The notes under the pieces: generated by a model
What the model was told of the DNA's origin: nothing
The model's database searches: none
Seen by the model: only the letters and a program-made list of their open reading frames with translations
Translations under genes and position numbers: made by a program
NCBI RefSeq assembly: GCF_902826655.1
Contig: NZ_CADEFR010000038.1
Location: 1 to 36,439, forward strand
Source: an uncultured Methylibium sp.
GTDB taxonomy: Bacteria > Pseudomonadota > Gammaproteobacteria > Burkholderiales > Burkholderiaceae_C
Direction of reading: 5' to 3'
DNA length: 36,439 nt
In this document: in pieces, positions 24,922 to 34,133 of the stretch
Position numbering within the stretch: position 1 is the stretch's first letter
Layout of the letters: each line of letters starts with the position of its first letter

Positions 24922-25755
24922 TCAGTCGACGAAGAAGTCCGGGATGAAATCCTTCGTCCCCGGCGTGACGCTGTACTTCTCCAGGTCGGTGATGCCGTGC
25001 TGCGCGAGCAGGGTGTCGTCGATGAAGAAGTTGCCGGTGGTCGTCCTGGCGTCGCCGGTGAGGATCAGGTAAGCGGCGTCGGCCAGGATCTCCGGCGTGC
25101 GGCACTTCGCGACGTCCACGCCCGGGATCATCTGCAGCGCCGCGGTCGCGATCGCGGTGCGCGGCCACAGGCTGTTGACGCCGATGCCGTAGGGCCTGAA
25201 CTCGGCCGCGTGGCCCAGCGTGCATTCGCTCATGCCGTACTTGGCCATCGTGTAGGCCACGTGGCGCTGAAACCAGTGCGGCTTCATCGACAGCGGCGGA
25301 CTCATGTTCAGCACCTGCGGGTTGCGGCCCTGCTCGCCGGACTTGATGAGATGCGGCAGGCAGGCCTGGGTGCACAGGTAGGTGCCGCGCACGTTGACGC
25401 CGAACATCAGGTCGAAGCGCTTCATCGGCGTCGCGTGCGTCGGCGTCAGGCTGATCGCGCTGGCGTTGTTGACCAGGATGTCGAGGCTGCCGAAGCGCTC
25501 GACGGTCTGCGCCACCGCGGCCAGCACGCTGGCCTCGTCGCGGATGTCGCCGGCGATCGGCAAGGCCTGACCGCCGGCGGCGACGACCTCCTCGGCCGCG
25601 CTGTGGATCGTGCCGGGCAGCTTGGGGTTCGGGTCGGTGGTCTTGGCGATGATCGCCACGTTGGCGCCGTCGGCGGCGGCGCGCTTCGCGATCGCCAGGC
25701 CGATGCCGCGGCTCGCGCCGGTGATGAAGAGGGTCTTGCCCTTGAGGCTGCTCAT
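24922..25755 (-). CDS. Short-chain dehydrogenase (HSDL2-like)
   Basis: A 277-residue SDR with the cofactor loop TGASRGIG (12-19), NNAS (96-99) and catalytic Y168-x3-K172, with a serine near residue 152. The AKTTDPNPKLPGTIHSAAEE stretch (38-56) is typical of the hydroxysteroid dehydrogenase-like 2 (HSDL2) branch, which is linked to fatty-acid metabolism. It would oxidise or reduce a hydroxy/keto lipid with NAD(P). The ATG at 25755 has AGGAGA upstream. It overlaps the SGNH gene by four bases and is the last gene of the fatty-acid operon. Confidence 0.9.
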   Translation of the reverse strand: MSSLKGKTLFITGASRGIGLAIAKRAAADGANVAIIAKTTDPNPKLPGTIHSAAEEVVAAGGQALPIAGDIRDEASVLAAVAQTVERFGSLDILVNNASAISLTPTHATPMKRFDLMFGVNVRGTYLCTQACLPHLIKSGEQGRNPQVLNMSPPLSMKPHWFQRHVAYTMAKYGMSECTLGHAAEFRPYGIGVNSLWPRTAIATAALQMIPGVDVAKCRTPEILADAAYLILTGDARTTTGNFFIDDTLLAQHGITDLEKYSVTPGTKDFIPDFFVD

Positions 25756-26489
25756 GCGGGTCTCCTGGTGAGCTCGATCGCGGGCAGCACCTGCCGCACG
25801 ATGTGATGGGCCAGTGCCTCGCCACACACGCGGTAGACGGCCGGCCCGGGATGGAAACCGTCGGCCGCCATGTGCTCGCGGCCGAGGTGGAGATCGATCG
25901 TGCAGTGGCTCACGCCGGGCTGTCGCGCGGCCCAGGCGGCCTGCGTGGCGTCGAGCCGGCGCGCGTCGCGGCCGATCACCGCGCGCAGCGGGTTGGGCAG
26001 CAAGGGGAACTCGTGCATCGGTGGCAGCGGCGCGAACACGACGTGACGCACGCCGGCGCGCTGGCGCAGGCGCTCGACGAGCGCGGCTCGCGCCAGCAGC
26101 GCGCGGTGCGCCGGCACCTGCTCGACCACGTCGTTGACGCCCAGCACCGCCACCGCGATGTCGGCCGGCGCGAGCGCTGCGTCGTCGAGCAGCGTCATCG
26201 CGTCGGCGGTGCTGACGCCCGAGCGGGCGACCAGCTGCCAGCGCACGCGTCGCGCCGCCGCGCTGGCGAGCGTGCGGCTCAGGTGCCCGGCCAGCGCCTC
26301 GTCCTGGGTCGCGGCGCCGACGCCGGCGGCCGACGAGTCGCCGACGATCAGCAGGCGCAACCGCGGGCCGGAGCCGAGCTCGCCCTCGCGCGGCCCGTCC
26401 GCCTCCGGCAGCGTCACCGCATGCCGCCGCGCGCCGCGGGCCTGCCACAGCAGCAGGGGCCCGAGCGCCAGCTTGGCGAGCAGCGTCAT
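25752..26489 (-). CDS. SGNH/GDSL-type esterase
   Basis: A 245-residue hydrolase with all SGNH blocks: GDSSAAGVG (50-58, nucleophile S52), a Gly in block II, GVND (117-120, block III Asn) and the D-x2-H of ADGFHPGP (D210, H213). The N-terminus (TLLAKLALGPLLLWQARG) is a hydrophobic anchor or uncleaved signal, so it probably acts at the membrane or outside. It would cleave acyl esters or thioesters. Its stop overlaps the SDR start (ATGA), and it lies 19 bases after the enoyl-CoA hydratase gene. Confidence 0.9.
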   Translation of the reverse strand: MTLLAKLALGPLLLWQARGARRHAVTLPEADGPREGELGSGPRLRLLIVGDSSAAGVGAATQDEALAGHLSRTLASAAARRVRWQLVARSGVSTADAMTLLDDAALAPADIAVAVLGVNDVVEQVPAHRALLARAALVERLRQRAGVRHVVFAPLPPMHEFPLLPNPLRAVIGRDARRLDATQAAWAARQPGVSHCTIDLHLGREHMAADGFHPGPAVYRVCGEALAHHIVRQVLPAIELTRRPA

Positions 26490-26508
26490 GCGGGCCGCCG
26501 AGTGAGTC

Positions 26509-27270
26509 TCAGAACTTCGAGAAATCCGGCTTGCGCTTCTCGAAGAAGGCCTGGAAGGCCTCGCGCGCCTCGGGGCTGCGCAGCTGCGCCGCGAAGACCT
26601 GGCCTTCGGCGCCGATCTGCTCCATCACCGTGGCGCGGCCGGCACGCTGCATCAGCTTCTTGGTCTCGCGCACGGCGTTCGGCGGCAGCGCGACGAAGCG
26701 CTCGGCCACGCGGCGCGCGTGCGGCAGCACCTCGGCCGCCGGCAGCACGGCGTTGGCGAGGCCCAGCTCGACGGCCTCGGCGCCGCTCATCGGGTCGCCG
26801 AGCAGCAGCTTCTCGGCCGCCTTGGCGCGCCCGACCAGGGCCGGGAACAGCAGGCTGGACGCGAACTCGGCCACCAGTCCGAGGCTGGTGAAGGGCATCG
26901 CCAGCCGCGCCTCGTCGGACACGTAGACCAGGTCGCAGTGCAGCAGCATCGTCGTGCCGATGCCGATGCCGGCCCCGGTGACCGCGGCGACCACCGGCTT
27001 GTCGCACTCGGTCAGCGCGGCCATGAACTTGAAGACCGGCGAGTCGGCGCCCTGCGGCGGGCGCTGCATGAAGTCCTCGAGGTCGTTGCCGCTGGTGAAG
27101 ATGCCGGGCTGGCCGGTGATCAGCAACGCGCGCACGCTCGCGTCGAGCTGGGCGTCGAGGATGGCCTCGGCCATCTGCTGGTACATCGCCATCGTCAGCG
27201 CGTTCTTCTTCTCGGGGCGCGCGATCTCGATGGTGGCGACGCCGTTCAGCGTGGCGGTCTTGATGCTCAT
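26509..27270 (-). CDS. Enoyl-CoA hydratase/isomerase
   Basis: A 253-residue crotonase-fold enzyme. The oxyanion-hole motifs are TSGNDLEDF (59-67) and GAGIGIG (99-105). A glutamate at E135 in LGLVAEFASS corresponds to the catalytic position I know from Delta3,Delta2-enoyl-CoA isomerases (PEGCSS-type), and the second hydratase glutamate is not obvious. It may therefore act as an isomerase for unsaturated fatty acids rather than as a true hydratase, which the FadN-type protein already supplies. A GGAGA ribosome site precedes the ATG at 27270. Confidence 0.88.
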   Translation of the reverse strand: MSIKTATLNGVATIEIARPEKKNALTMAMYQQMAEAILDAQLDASVRALLITGQPGIFTSGNDLEDFMQRPPQGADSPVFKFMAALTECDKPVVAAVTGAGIGIGTTMLLHCDLVYVSDEARLAMPFTSLGLVAEFASSLLFPALVGRAKAAEKLLLGDPMSGAEAVELGLANAVLPAAEVLPHARRVAERFVALPPNAVRETKKLMQRAGRATVMEQIGAEGQVFAAQLRSPEAREAFQAFFEKRKPDFSKF

Positions 27271-27296
27271 GGGCGGTCTCCGGGTCGGGGATGGGG

Positions 27297-28151
27297 TCAG
27301 GGGGCGGCGTGCTGCTCGATCCAGCGCGGCACGATCGGCCACAGGCTGTCGCGCATCTTGTCGCGGAAGAAGCCGAAGTGGCCGATGCGCTGCAGGCCGT
27401 GGTCGGCGGGTGCGACGCGGCGGTACTCGATGCGTGCACTGCGGTACAGGCCGAACAGCGAGCGCGTGCCTTCCCAGGTCATCAGCTCGTCGTCGTTCAT
27501 CGACAGCACCGTCAGCGGGAGCTGCACGCGCGCGAGTTCGGCGCGCACGGCGTCGCTCTCGCCGCCGACGTAGTCCGGATGCAGGCACCAGCGCCGCCAT
27601 TGCGCCATCACGCCGGCCGGCAGGTCGCCGACCTTGCGCAGCTTGCGGCCCGGGAAATAGCCGAACAAGCCGAGCGCCAGCGGTGCGACAACCCACCACA
27701 GCCACCACACCTTGAGGCGCAGCCCGGTCGCGTTGTGGCGCCAGTAGCCGCTGCCAGCGGCGACCGACAGCACGCTTGCCAGTCGCTCGTGGCCCGGGAC
27801 CAGGCCGACGATCTGCGCGCCCAGGCTGTGGCCGAGCCAGTGCATCGGCACGCCGGGCCAGCGCGCCTCGGCGGCGGCCAGTGCGGCGGCGCAGTCCTGG
27901 CGCGCCCAGGTCAGCACGTCGGCGCGCTCTTCCTGCAGCGGCCCGCGGCGCGAGCGGCCCATGCCGCGATAGTCGAAGCTCAGCACGGCGATGCCTTGCG
28001 TCGCCAGCCAGCGCGCCATCGGGGCGTAGTAGTCCTGGGCGACGCCCATCGCACCGCCGATCACCACCGCCGCGCGCGGCGTGCCGGCGGGATCGTGGGC
28101 CGTCGCGGCGATCGGTGTGCCGTCGCTGGCTTTCAGCGTCAGCTCAGGCAT
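27297..28151 (-). CDS. Alpha/beta hydrolase
   Basis: A 284-residue alpha/beta hydrolase with the nucleophile elbow GHSLGA (S109), FDYRGMGRSRRG (59-70) and a histidine in IGHFGFFRDKMRDSLW near the end. A hydrophobic Trp-rich stretch (about 145-170, VWWLWWVVAPLALGLFGYFPG) may be a lid or membrane-touching segment. The pattern matches an uncharacterised bacterial hydrolase group (of the UCP037442 type, by memory). The substrate is unknown; fatty acyl esters are suggested by context. Its start overlaps the end of the upstream lipoprotein gene by eight bases. Confidence 0.87.
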   Translation of the reverse strand: MPELTLKASDGTPIAATAHDPAGTPRAAVVIGGAMGVAQDYYAPMARWLATQGIAVLSFDYRGMGRSRRGPLQEERADVLTWARQDCAAALAAAEARWPGVPMHWLGHSLGAQIVGLVPGHERLASVLSVAAGSGYWRHNATGLRLKVWWLWWVVAPLALGLFGYFPGRKLRKVGDLPAGVMAQWRRWCLHPDYVGGESDAVRAELARVQLPLTVLSMNDDELMTWEGTRSLFGLYRSARIEYRRVAPADHGLQRIGHFGFFRDKMRDSLWPIVPRWIEQHAAP

Positions 28152-28686
28152 GTTGCGTCTCCTCGAACTGCTGCCAGTGGGCCGCCAGGTGCATCTGGTG
28201 GGCGCGCGCGTAGGACGCCTTGTCGAGCGGCCCGTAGGCGAAGTGCGGCGCCAGCGGGCCGGCATGCGCCTCGAAGGCGTCCATCGCCTTCAACAAGCGC
28301 AGTGCGGCGGCTTCGATCGGCAGCGCCGCGTCGAGCGTCGGTGCACCGGGGATCGGCTCGTCCAGCGGATGCGTCATCGCGCCGCGCGCGTCGAACAGCG
28401 CATGGGCCGCGCTGCCCAGCGTGCGCGTGAACCAGGCCGGCTTCAGCTGCGGATAGCCGGCCAGCGAGCCCTCGATGCTCTGCGCCAGATGCTGCAGTGT
28501 CTGGCCGAGCGACCAGGCCCCGGTGCTGCGCCAGCGCGAGCCGGGTTGGGCCAGTGCGACGACCGCGTTGCGCGCCTCGGCCCAGCTGCCGAAGCGCTCG
28601 ACGCGACCCGGCGCGCAGCCGGCCAGTCCGCCGCCCGCCGCGATGGTGGCACCGGCGAGGACGTGGCGGCGGCTCAGGCCCGGCAT
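28144..28686 (-). CDS. DUF1569-like lipoprotein
   Basis: A 180-residue protein with an N-terminal signal that combines a twin-arginine-like LSRRHVLAGA and a lipobox LAGC (C24), so it is probably a lipoprotein exported by Tat. The rest resembles DUF1569 (DinB-like four-helix bundle): WSLGQTLQHLAQSIEGSLAGYP and AHQMHLAAHWQQFEETQ, with histidines H66, H167 and H171 that could bind metal. No function is known. It is unexpected inside a beta-oxidation operon, between thiolase and hydrolase genes. The start at 28686 has a weak ribosome site. Confidence 0.78.
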   Translation of the reverse strand: MPGLSRRHVLAGATIAAGGGLAGCAPGRVERFGSWAEARNAVVALAQPGSRWRSTGAWSLGQTLQHLAQSIEGSLAGYPQLKPAWFTRTLGSAAHALFDARGAMTHPLDEPIPGAPTLDAALPIEAAALRLLKAMDAFEAHAGPLAPHFAYGPLDKASYARAHQMHLAAHWQQFEETQHA

Positions 28687-28695
28687 CGCTGTGCC

Positions 28696-29895
28696 CTACA
28701 CACGCTCGAACACACCAGCGGCGCCCTGCCCCATGCCCACGCACATCGTGACCATGCCGTACTTCAGGTTGTGGCGCTGCAGCGCATGCACGACGGTGGC
28801 CGAGCGGATCGCGCCGGTCGCACCGAGCGGGTGGCCGAGCGCGATCGCACCGCCCATCGGGTTGACCTTGGCGCGGTCGAGCCCGACGGTGTTGATGACG
28901 GCCAGCGCCTGCGCCGCGAAGGCTTCGTTCAGCTCGATCCAGCCCAGGTCGTCGAGCTGGAGCCCGGCATGCTTCAGCGCAACCGGGATCGCCTCGATCG
29001 GGCCGATGCCCATGATCTCGGGCGGCACGCCGCGGATCGCGAAGCTGACGAAGCGCGCCAGCGGCTTCAGGTCGAACTGCCGGCAGGCCTTCTCGGACGC
29101 GAGGATCAGCGCGCCGGCGCCGTCGCTGGTCTGCGAGCTGTTGCCGGCGGTCACGCTGCCCTTGGCCGCGAACACCGGACGCAGCTTCGCCAGGCCTTCG
29201 AGCGAGGTGTCGGGGCGGGCGCCTTCGTCGAGGTTCACGGTGCGGGTCCTGGTGCCGATCTCGCCCGTCGCGAGTTCGGGGAAGCGGTCCACGATCTCGA
29301 TCGGCGTCATCTCGGCGCCGAACTCGCCCGCCGCCATCGCCTTCAGCGCGCGCTGGTGCGACGCGAGTGCGAACTCGTCCTGCGCTTCGCGGCTGATCTT
29401 CCACTGCGCGGCGACCTTCTCGGCCGTCAGGCCCATGCCGTAGGCGATGCCGACGTTCTCGTCCTTCGCGAACACGGCCGGGTTGAACGAGGGCTTGTTG
29501 CCGCCCATCGGCACCATGCTCATCGACTCGGCCCCGCCGGCGATCATCACGTCGGCCTCGCCGATGCGGATGCGGTCGGCGGCCATCTGCACCGCGGACA
29601 GGCCCGAGGCGCAGAAGCGGTTGACCGTGACCCCGCCGACCGAGTGCGGCAGCCCGGCCAGCACCATGGCGGCGCGCGCCATGTTCATGCCCTGCTCGCC
29701 TTCGGGGAAGCTGCAGCCGATGATCGCGTCCTCGATCGCCTTCGGGTCGAGGCTCGGTACCTGGCGCAGCGCGCTCTGCACGGCGGCGACCAGCAGGTCG
29801 TCGGGGCGGGTGTTGCGGAAGTAGCCGCGGCCTGACTTGCCGATCGGCGTGCGGGTGGCGGCGACGATGTAGGCGTCTTGCACTTGCTTGCTCAT
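28696..29895 (-). CDS. fadA: Acetyl-CoA acyltransferase (thiolase)
   Basis: A 399-residue thiolase that removes acetyl-CoA from 3-ketoacyl-CoA, the last step of each beta-oxidation round. The active site is complete: nucleophile C95 in NRFCASGLSAVQ, NEAFAAQ, H355 in GGAIALGHPLGATGA and C385 in CVGMGQGAAG. The ATG at 29895 has GGAG eight bases upstream; another ATG two codons earlier is too close to that site. It follows the FadN-type gene by 14 bases, the order used by fatty-acid degradation operons such as fadN-fadA-fadE. Confidence 0.95.
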   Translation of the reverse strand: MSKQVQDAYIVAATRTPIGKSGRGYFRNTRPDDLLVAAVQSALRQVPSLDPKAIEDAIIGCSFPEGEQGMNMARAAMVLAGLPHSVGGVTVNRFCASGLSAVQMAADRIRIGEADVMIAGGAESMSMVPMGGNKPSFNPAVFAKDENVGIAYGMGLTAEKVAAQWKISREAQDEFALASHQRALKAMAAGEFGAEMTPIEIVDRFPELATGEIGTRTRTVNLDEGARPDTSLEGLAKLRPVFAAKGSVTAGNSSQTSDGAGALILASEKACRQFDLKPLARFVSFAIRGVPPEIMGIGPIEAIPVALKHAGLQLDDLGWIELNEAFAAQALAVINTVGLDRAKVNPMGGAIALGHPLGATGAIRSATVVHALQRHNLKYGMVTMCVGMGQGAAGVFERV

Positions 29896-29909
29896 GGTCA
29901 TCGCTCCAA

Positions 29910-32297
29910 TCAGTTCCGAACCGGCTTGCCGGTCTGCAGCATCCCCATGATCCGTTCCTGGGTCTTGGGGTGGTCGAGCAGCGAGCAGAAGTGCTTGCGC
30001 TCCAGGCTCATCAGGTACTCCTCGCTGACCAGCGATCCGGCGTCGACCTCGCCGCCGCAGACCACGTCGGCGATCAGCGCGCTGATGTGGAAGTCGTGCG
30101 CGCTGATGAAGCCGCCGTCGCGCATGTTGGCGAGCTGACCCTTGATGGTCGCGATGCCGCTGCGACCCGCGACCGGGAACAGGCGCCTGGTCGGCGCGCG
30201 GTAGCCCGACTCGAACATCGCCTTGGCCTGGCTGATCGCCACGTGCAGCAACTCGTCCTTGTGCGCGACGATCACGTCGGAGTCGAGCAGGTAGCCGAGC
30301 TTGCGGCTCTCGATCGCGCTCGTGCCGACCTTGGCCATCGCGGCGTTGGTGAAGCCGTCGGTCGCGAACTTCAGGATGTCGGCGTTGGCATTGCCCGCGC
30401 CGGCCATCTCGGCCGCGCGACGCGCGATGTAGGCCAGGCCGCCGCCGGCCGGCACCAGACCGACGCCGACCTCGACCAGGCCCACATAGCTCTCCATCGC
30501 GGCGACGCGCTTCGCGGAATACACCGCCAGCTCGCAGCCGCCGCCCAGCGCGATGCCGCGCAGCGCCGACACGACCGGCACGCTGGCATAGCGCAGGCGC
30601 AGGAAGGCGTCCTGCAGCTTCTTCACTTCCGGATTGATGCCCTTGGAGCCCATCTTCATGAACACCGGCATCAGCGCCTCGAGATTGGCGCCGGCCGAGA
30701 ACACGTCGTCGGGCGACCAGATCACCAGCCCCTTGTGGCCGGCCTCGGCGATGTCGACGGCCTTCAGGAGCCCCTCGACGACGGCCGGGCTGATCAGGTG
30801 CAGCTTGGCGGTGATGGACGCGATCGCGACCTCGCCGTCGAGCGTCCAGACGCGGACCTCTTCGTTCTTGAACAGCTCGGTGCCGGCCTTCAGCGGCTCG
30901 ACGGCGCCGCTGCCCAGTACGTTCTCGGGGAAGTGCTGGCGCTGGTAGACGGCCAGGCCGCTGCGCGGGACGTAGGCCTTGCGGCTCGGCGACCACGAAC
31001 CCTCGGGCGTGTGCACGCCGGTCCGCCCGTCGAAGACCCATGCCGGCAGCGGCGCCTTGGAGAGCGCCTTGCCGGCCTCGATGTCGTCCTTCACCCAGCC
31101 GGCCACCTGCTGCCAGCCGGCGGCCTGCCACAGCTCGAACGGGCCCTGGCTGACGCCGAAGCCCCAGCGCATCGCGAAGTCCACGTCGCGCGCGCTCTCG
31201 GCGATGTCTTCGAGGTGCACCGCGGCGTAGTGGAAGCCGTCGCGCAGGATGGCCCACAGGAACTGTGCCTGCGCATTGCTCGACTCGCGCAGCAGCTTCA
31301 GGCGCTCGGCCGGCGCCTTCTTGAGGATGCGCGCGACGATCTCGTCGGCCTTGCCGCCGCCGGGCACATAGTCCTGTTTGGCGGGGTCGAGGCGCAGGAT
31401 GTCCCTGCCGACCTTCTTGTAAAAGCCGGCCCCGGCCTTCTGGCCCAGCGCGCCGGCCTTGATCAGGCCCTCGAGCACCGGCGGCGTCGCATAGGCCGGG
31501 AAGAAGGGGTCGTCGGCCAGGTTATCCTGCAGCGTCCTGATGACATGCGCCATCGTGTCCAGGCCCACCACGTCGGCGGTGCGGAAGGTCCCGCTGCTGG
31601 CGCGGCCGAGCTTCTTGCCGGTCAGGTCGTCGACCACGTCGTAGCTCAGGCCGAAGGTCTCGGCCTCCTTCATCGTCGCCAGCATGCCGGCGATGCCGAC
31701 GCGGTTGGCGATGAAGTTCGGCGTGTCCTTGGCGCGCACCACGTTCTTGCCGACGAAGGTGGTGACGAAGCTCTCCAGCTGATCGAGCACCAGATCGTCG
31801 GTGGTTGGCGTGTCGATCAGCTCGACCAGCGCCATGTAGCGCGGCGGGTTGAAGAAGTGGATGCCGCAAAAGCGCGGCTTGATCTCGGCCGGCAACGCCT
31901 CGGCCAACGTCGTGATCGACAGCCCCGAGGTGTTCGACGCGACGATCGCATGCGCCGGCAGGTGCGGCGCAATCTTCTTGTAGAGGTCGAGCTTCCAGTC
32001 CATGCGCTCTGCTATCGCTTCGATGACCAAGTCGCACTCGCCCAGCAGCGCCAGGTGCTCTTCGTAGTTGGCGGCCTGGATCAGCGCCGCGTCTTCGGTC
32101 AGGCCGAGCGGTGCCGGCTTCAGCTTCTTCAAGCCATCGATGGCTTTGGTGACGATGGAATTCTTCGCACCCTCTTTCGCCGGCAGGTCGAACAGCACCA
32201 CCGGCACCTTGACGTTGACCAGATGCGCCGCGATCTGCGCGCCCATTACGCCGGCACCGAGGACAGCGACTTTGCGAACGTTGAATCGGTTGTTCAT
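29910..32297 (-). CDS. 3-hydroxyacyl-CoA dehydrogenase/enoyl-CoA hydratase, FadN type
   Basis: A 795-residue bifunctional enzyme with the dehydrogenase first and the hydratase second, the reverse of FadB. The N-terminal NAD loop is GAGVMGAQIAAH (14-25). SNTSGLSITTLAEALP and GIHFFNPPRYMALVELI follow, with H147 and the Asn of FFNP at the catalytic positions, and then a second 3HCDH C-terminal domain. The crotonase part (about 480-660) has oxyanion motifs FSAGANLEAL and RGIALGGGCELAV. This layout matches FadN. It supplies hydration and the 3-OH oxidation for the thiolase next to it. Spacing to the upstream acyl-CoA dehydrogenase gene is 19 bases. Confidence 0.94.
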   Translation of the reverse strand: MNNRFNVRKVAVLGAGVMGAQIAAHLVNVKVPVVLFDLPAKEGAKNSIVTKAIDGLKKLKPAPLGLTEDAALIQAANYEEHLALLGECDLVIEAIAERMDWKLDLYKKIAPHLPAHAIVASNTSGLSITTLAEALPAEIKPRFCGIHFFNPPRYMALVELIDTPTTDDLVLDQLESFVTTFVGKNVVRAKDTPNFIANRVGIAGMLATMKEAETFGLSYDVVDDLTGKKLGRASSGTFRTADVVGLDTMAHVIRTLQDNLADDPFFPAYATPPVLEGLIKAGALGQKAGAGFYKKVGRDILRLDPAKQDYVPGGGKADEIVARILKKAPAERLKLLRESSNAQAQFLWAILRDGFHYAAVHLEDIAESARDVDFAMRWGFGVSQGPFELWQAAGWQQVAGWVKDDIEAGKALSKAPLPAWVFDGRTGVHTPEGSWSPSRKAYVPRSGLAVYQRQHFPENVLGSGAVEPLKAGTELFKNEEVRVWTLDGEVAIASITAKLHLISPAVVEGLLKAVDIAEAGHKGLVIWSPDDVFSAGANLEALMPVFMKMGSKGINPEVKKLQDAFLRLRYASVPVVSALRGIALGGGCELAVYSAKRVAAMESYVGLVEVGVGLVPAGGGLAYIARRAAEMAGAGNANADILKFATDGFTNAAMAKVGTSAIESRKLGYLLDSDVIVAHKDELLHVAISQAKAMFESGYRAPTRRLFPVAGRSGIATIKGQLANMRDGGFISAHDFHISALIADVVCGGEVDAGSLVSEEYLMSLERKHFCSLLDHPKTQERIMGMLQTGKPVRN

Positions 32298-32316
32298 TGC
32301 TTCTATCTCCTGCAGA

Positions 32317-34107
32317 TCAGAACAGAGCTTCTTCCATCGCCATCAGCGGCGCCACGCCGGCGCGCGCGCTGCGGATCAGCGAGGCCGTTTCCGGCAACAG
32401 CTTGGCGAAGTAGAAGCGCGCGGTGGCGAGTTTGGCGGTGTAGAACGGATCGCCCGAGTCTTTCTTCGCCAACGCAATCTTTGCCGAGCGGGCGAAGAAA
32501 TAGGCGAAGCACAGGTGTCCGACGACGCGCAGGTAGTCCACGGCAGCAGCGCCGACCTCGTCCGGGTTCTGGAAGGCTTTCATACCGAGTTCGGTGGTCA
32601 GCTTCGTCACCTTGTCGCCGATGTCGGCCAGCGGGTTGACGAACTCCTGCATGTTCTCGTTGACGCCTTCTTCTTCGACGAAGTCGATGATGCGCTGGCC
32701 GAAGGCCTTCAATTTCTTGCCGTTGTCGGCCAGCACCTTGCGGCCGAGCAGGTCGAGCGATTGGATCGTGTTCGTGCCTTCGTAAATCATGTTGATGCGC
32801 GAATCGCGCACGAACTGCTCCATGCCCCACTCGGCGATGTAGCCGTGGCCACCGAAGACCTGCATGCAATGCGAGGTGGCAATCCAGGCGTTGTCGGTGA
32901 AGAAGGCTTTCAACACCGGCGTCAGCAGCGCCACTTCGTCGGCGCATTGCTTGCGCAAGTCTTCGTCGTCAGTGGCCAGTTCCTGGTCGAGCAGCAGCAC
33001 GGTGTGCAGCGCCAACGCGCGGGCGCCTTCGGCATAGGCGCGCGCGGTGAGCAGCATCTTGCGCACGTCCGGATGCACGATGATCGGGTCGGCCGGTTTG
33101 TCCGGCGCCTTCGGGCCCGACAGGCTGCGCATCTGCAAGCGGTCTTTGGCGTACGCCACCGCGTTCTGGTACGCCGCTTCGGTCAAGCCGAGGCCCTGGT
33201 TGGCCACACCGATGCGTGCGCCGTTCATCATCACGAACATCGCCGGCAGGCCCTTGTTCGGCTCGCCGACGAGCCAGCCGAGCGCGCCGTCCATGTTCAT
33301 CTGGCAGGTGCTGTTGCCGTGGATGCCCATCTTGTGTTCGATCGCGCCGCAGGTGATGGCGTTGCGCGCACCGAGCGTGCCGTCGGCGTTGGCCAGGAAC
33401 TTGGGCACGATGAACAGCGAGATGCCTTTGCTGCCCTGCGGCGCGTCGGGCAACCGCGCCAGCACCAGATGCAGGATGTTCTCGGCCAGGTCGTGCTCGC
33501 CCGACGAGATGAATATCTTGCCGCCGGTGATCTGGTAGCTCCCGTCAGGCTGAGGCTCGGCCTTGCTGCGCAGCATTCCCAGGTCGGTGCCGCAATGCGC
33601 TTCGGTCAGGCACATCGTGCCGGTCCACTGGCCGGAGGACAGCTTCGGCAAATACAGCTGCTTCTGCTCCGGCGTGCCGTGCACGTGCAGGCACTCGTAC
33701 GCGCCGTGCGACAGGCCGGGGTACATCGCCCAGGCCTGGTTGGCGCTGTTGAGCATTTCGTAAAAGCACTGGTTCACCAGATGCGGCAGGCCCTGGCCGC
33801 CATAGGCCGGGTCGCAGGACAGTGCCGGCCAGCCGCCTTCGACGTACTTTGCATACGCTTCCTTGAAGCCCTTCGGCGTGGTCACGGCGTGCGTGCTCTT
33901 GTCGTGATGGCAGCCTTCCTGATCGCCGCTGATGTTGAGCGGCTGCAGCACTTCACTCGCAAACTTGCCGCCTTCTTCGAGCACGGCGTTGACCGTGTCG
34001 ACGTCGAGGTCGGCGTACGCCGGGATCGTCTTCAACGTCGGCACCATGTCGAGCAACTCGTGCAGCACGAACTGCATGTCGCGCAGCGGTGGGGTGTACT
34101 GGGCCAT
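32317..34107 (-). CDS. Acyl-CoA dehydrogenase
   Basis: A 596-residue flavoenzyme for the first oxidation of beta-oxidation. It belongs to the long ACAD group with an extra C-terminal domain (DmdC/FadE5-like). Motifs include MCLTEAHCGTDLG (165-177), KIFISSGEHD (197-206), AWIATSHCMQVFGGHGYIAEW (408-427), RDSRINMIYEGTNTIQS, and E443 at the catalytic position. The remaining 150 residues are the helical tail. It starts 26 bases after the TetR gene and 19 bases before the FadN-type gene. Confidence 0.94.
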   Translation of the reverse strand: MAQYTPPLRDMQFVLHELLDMVPTLKTIPAYADLDVDTVNAVLEEGGKFASEVLQPLNISGDQEGCHHDKSTHAVTTPKGFKEAYAKYVEGGWPALSCDPAYGGQGLPHLVNQCFYEMLNSANQAWAMYPGLSHGAYECLHVHGTPEQKQLYLPKLSSGQWTGTMCLTEAHCGTDLGMLRSKAEPQPDGSYQITGGKIFISSGEHDLAENILHLVLARLPDAPQGSKGISLFIVPKFLANADGTLGARNAITCGAIEHKMGIHGNSTCQMNMDGALGWLVGEPNKGLPAMFVMMNGARIGVANQGLGLTEAAYQNAVAYAKDRLQMRSLSGPKAPDKPADPIIVHPDVRKMLLTARAYAEGARALALHTVLLLDQELATDDEDLRKQCADEVALLTPVLKAFFTDNAWIATSHCMQVFGGHGYIAEWGMEQFVRDSRINMIYEGTNTIQSLDLLGRKVLADNGKKLKAFGQRIIDFVEEEGVNENMQEFVNPLADIGDKVTKLTTELGMKAFQNPDEVGAAAVDYLRVVGHLCFAYFFARSAKIALAKKDSGDPFYTAKLATARFYFAKLLPETASLIRSARAGVAPLMAMEEALF

Positions 34108-34133
34108 CTTGATTTCTCCCTGGGTAAAGCGGA

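Noticed and set aside
29970-32639. An 889-codon open frame on the plus strand
   Set aside because: It lies opposite the FadN-type gene, which has complete motifs. Its translation is low-complexity Arg/Ala/Asp/Leu sequence typical of antisense frames in GC-rich genes.
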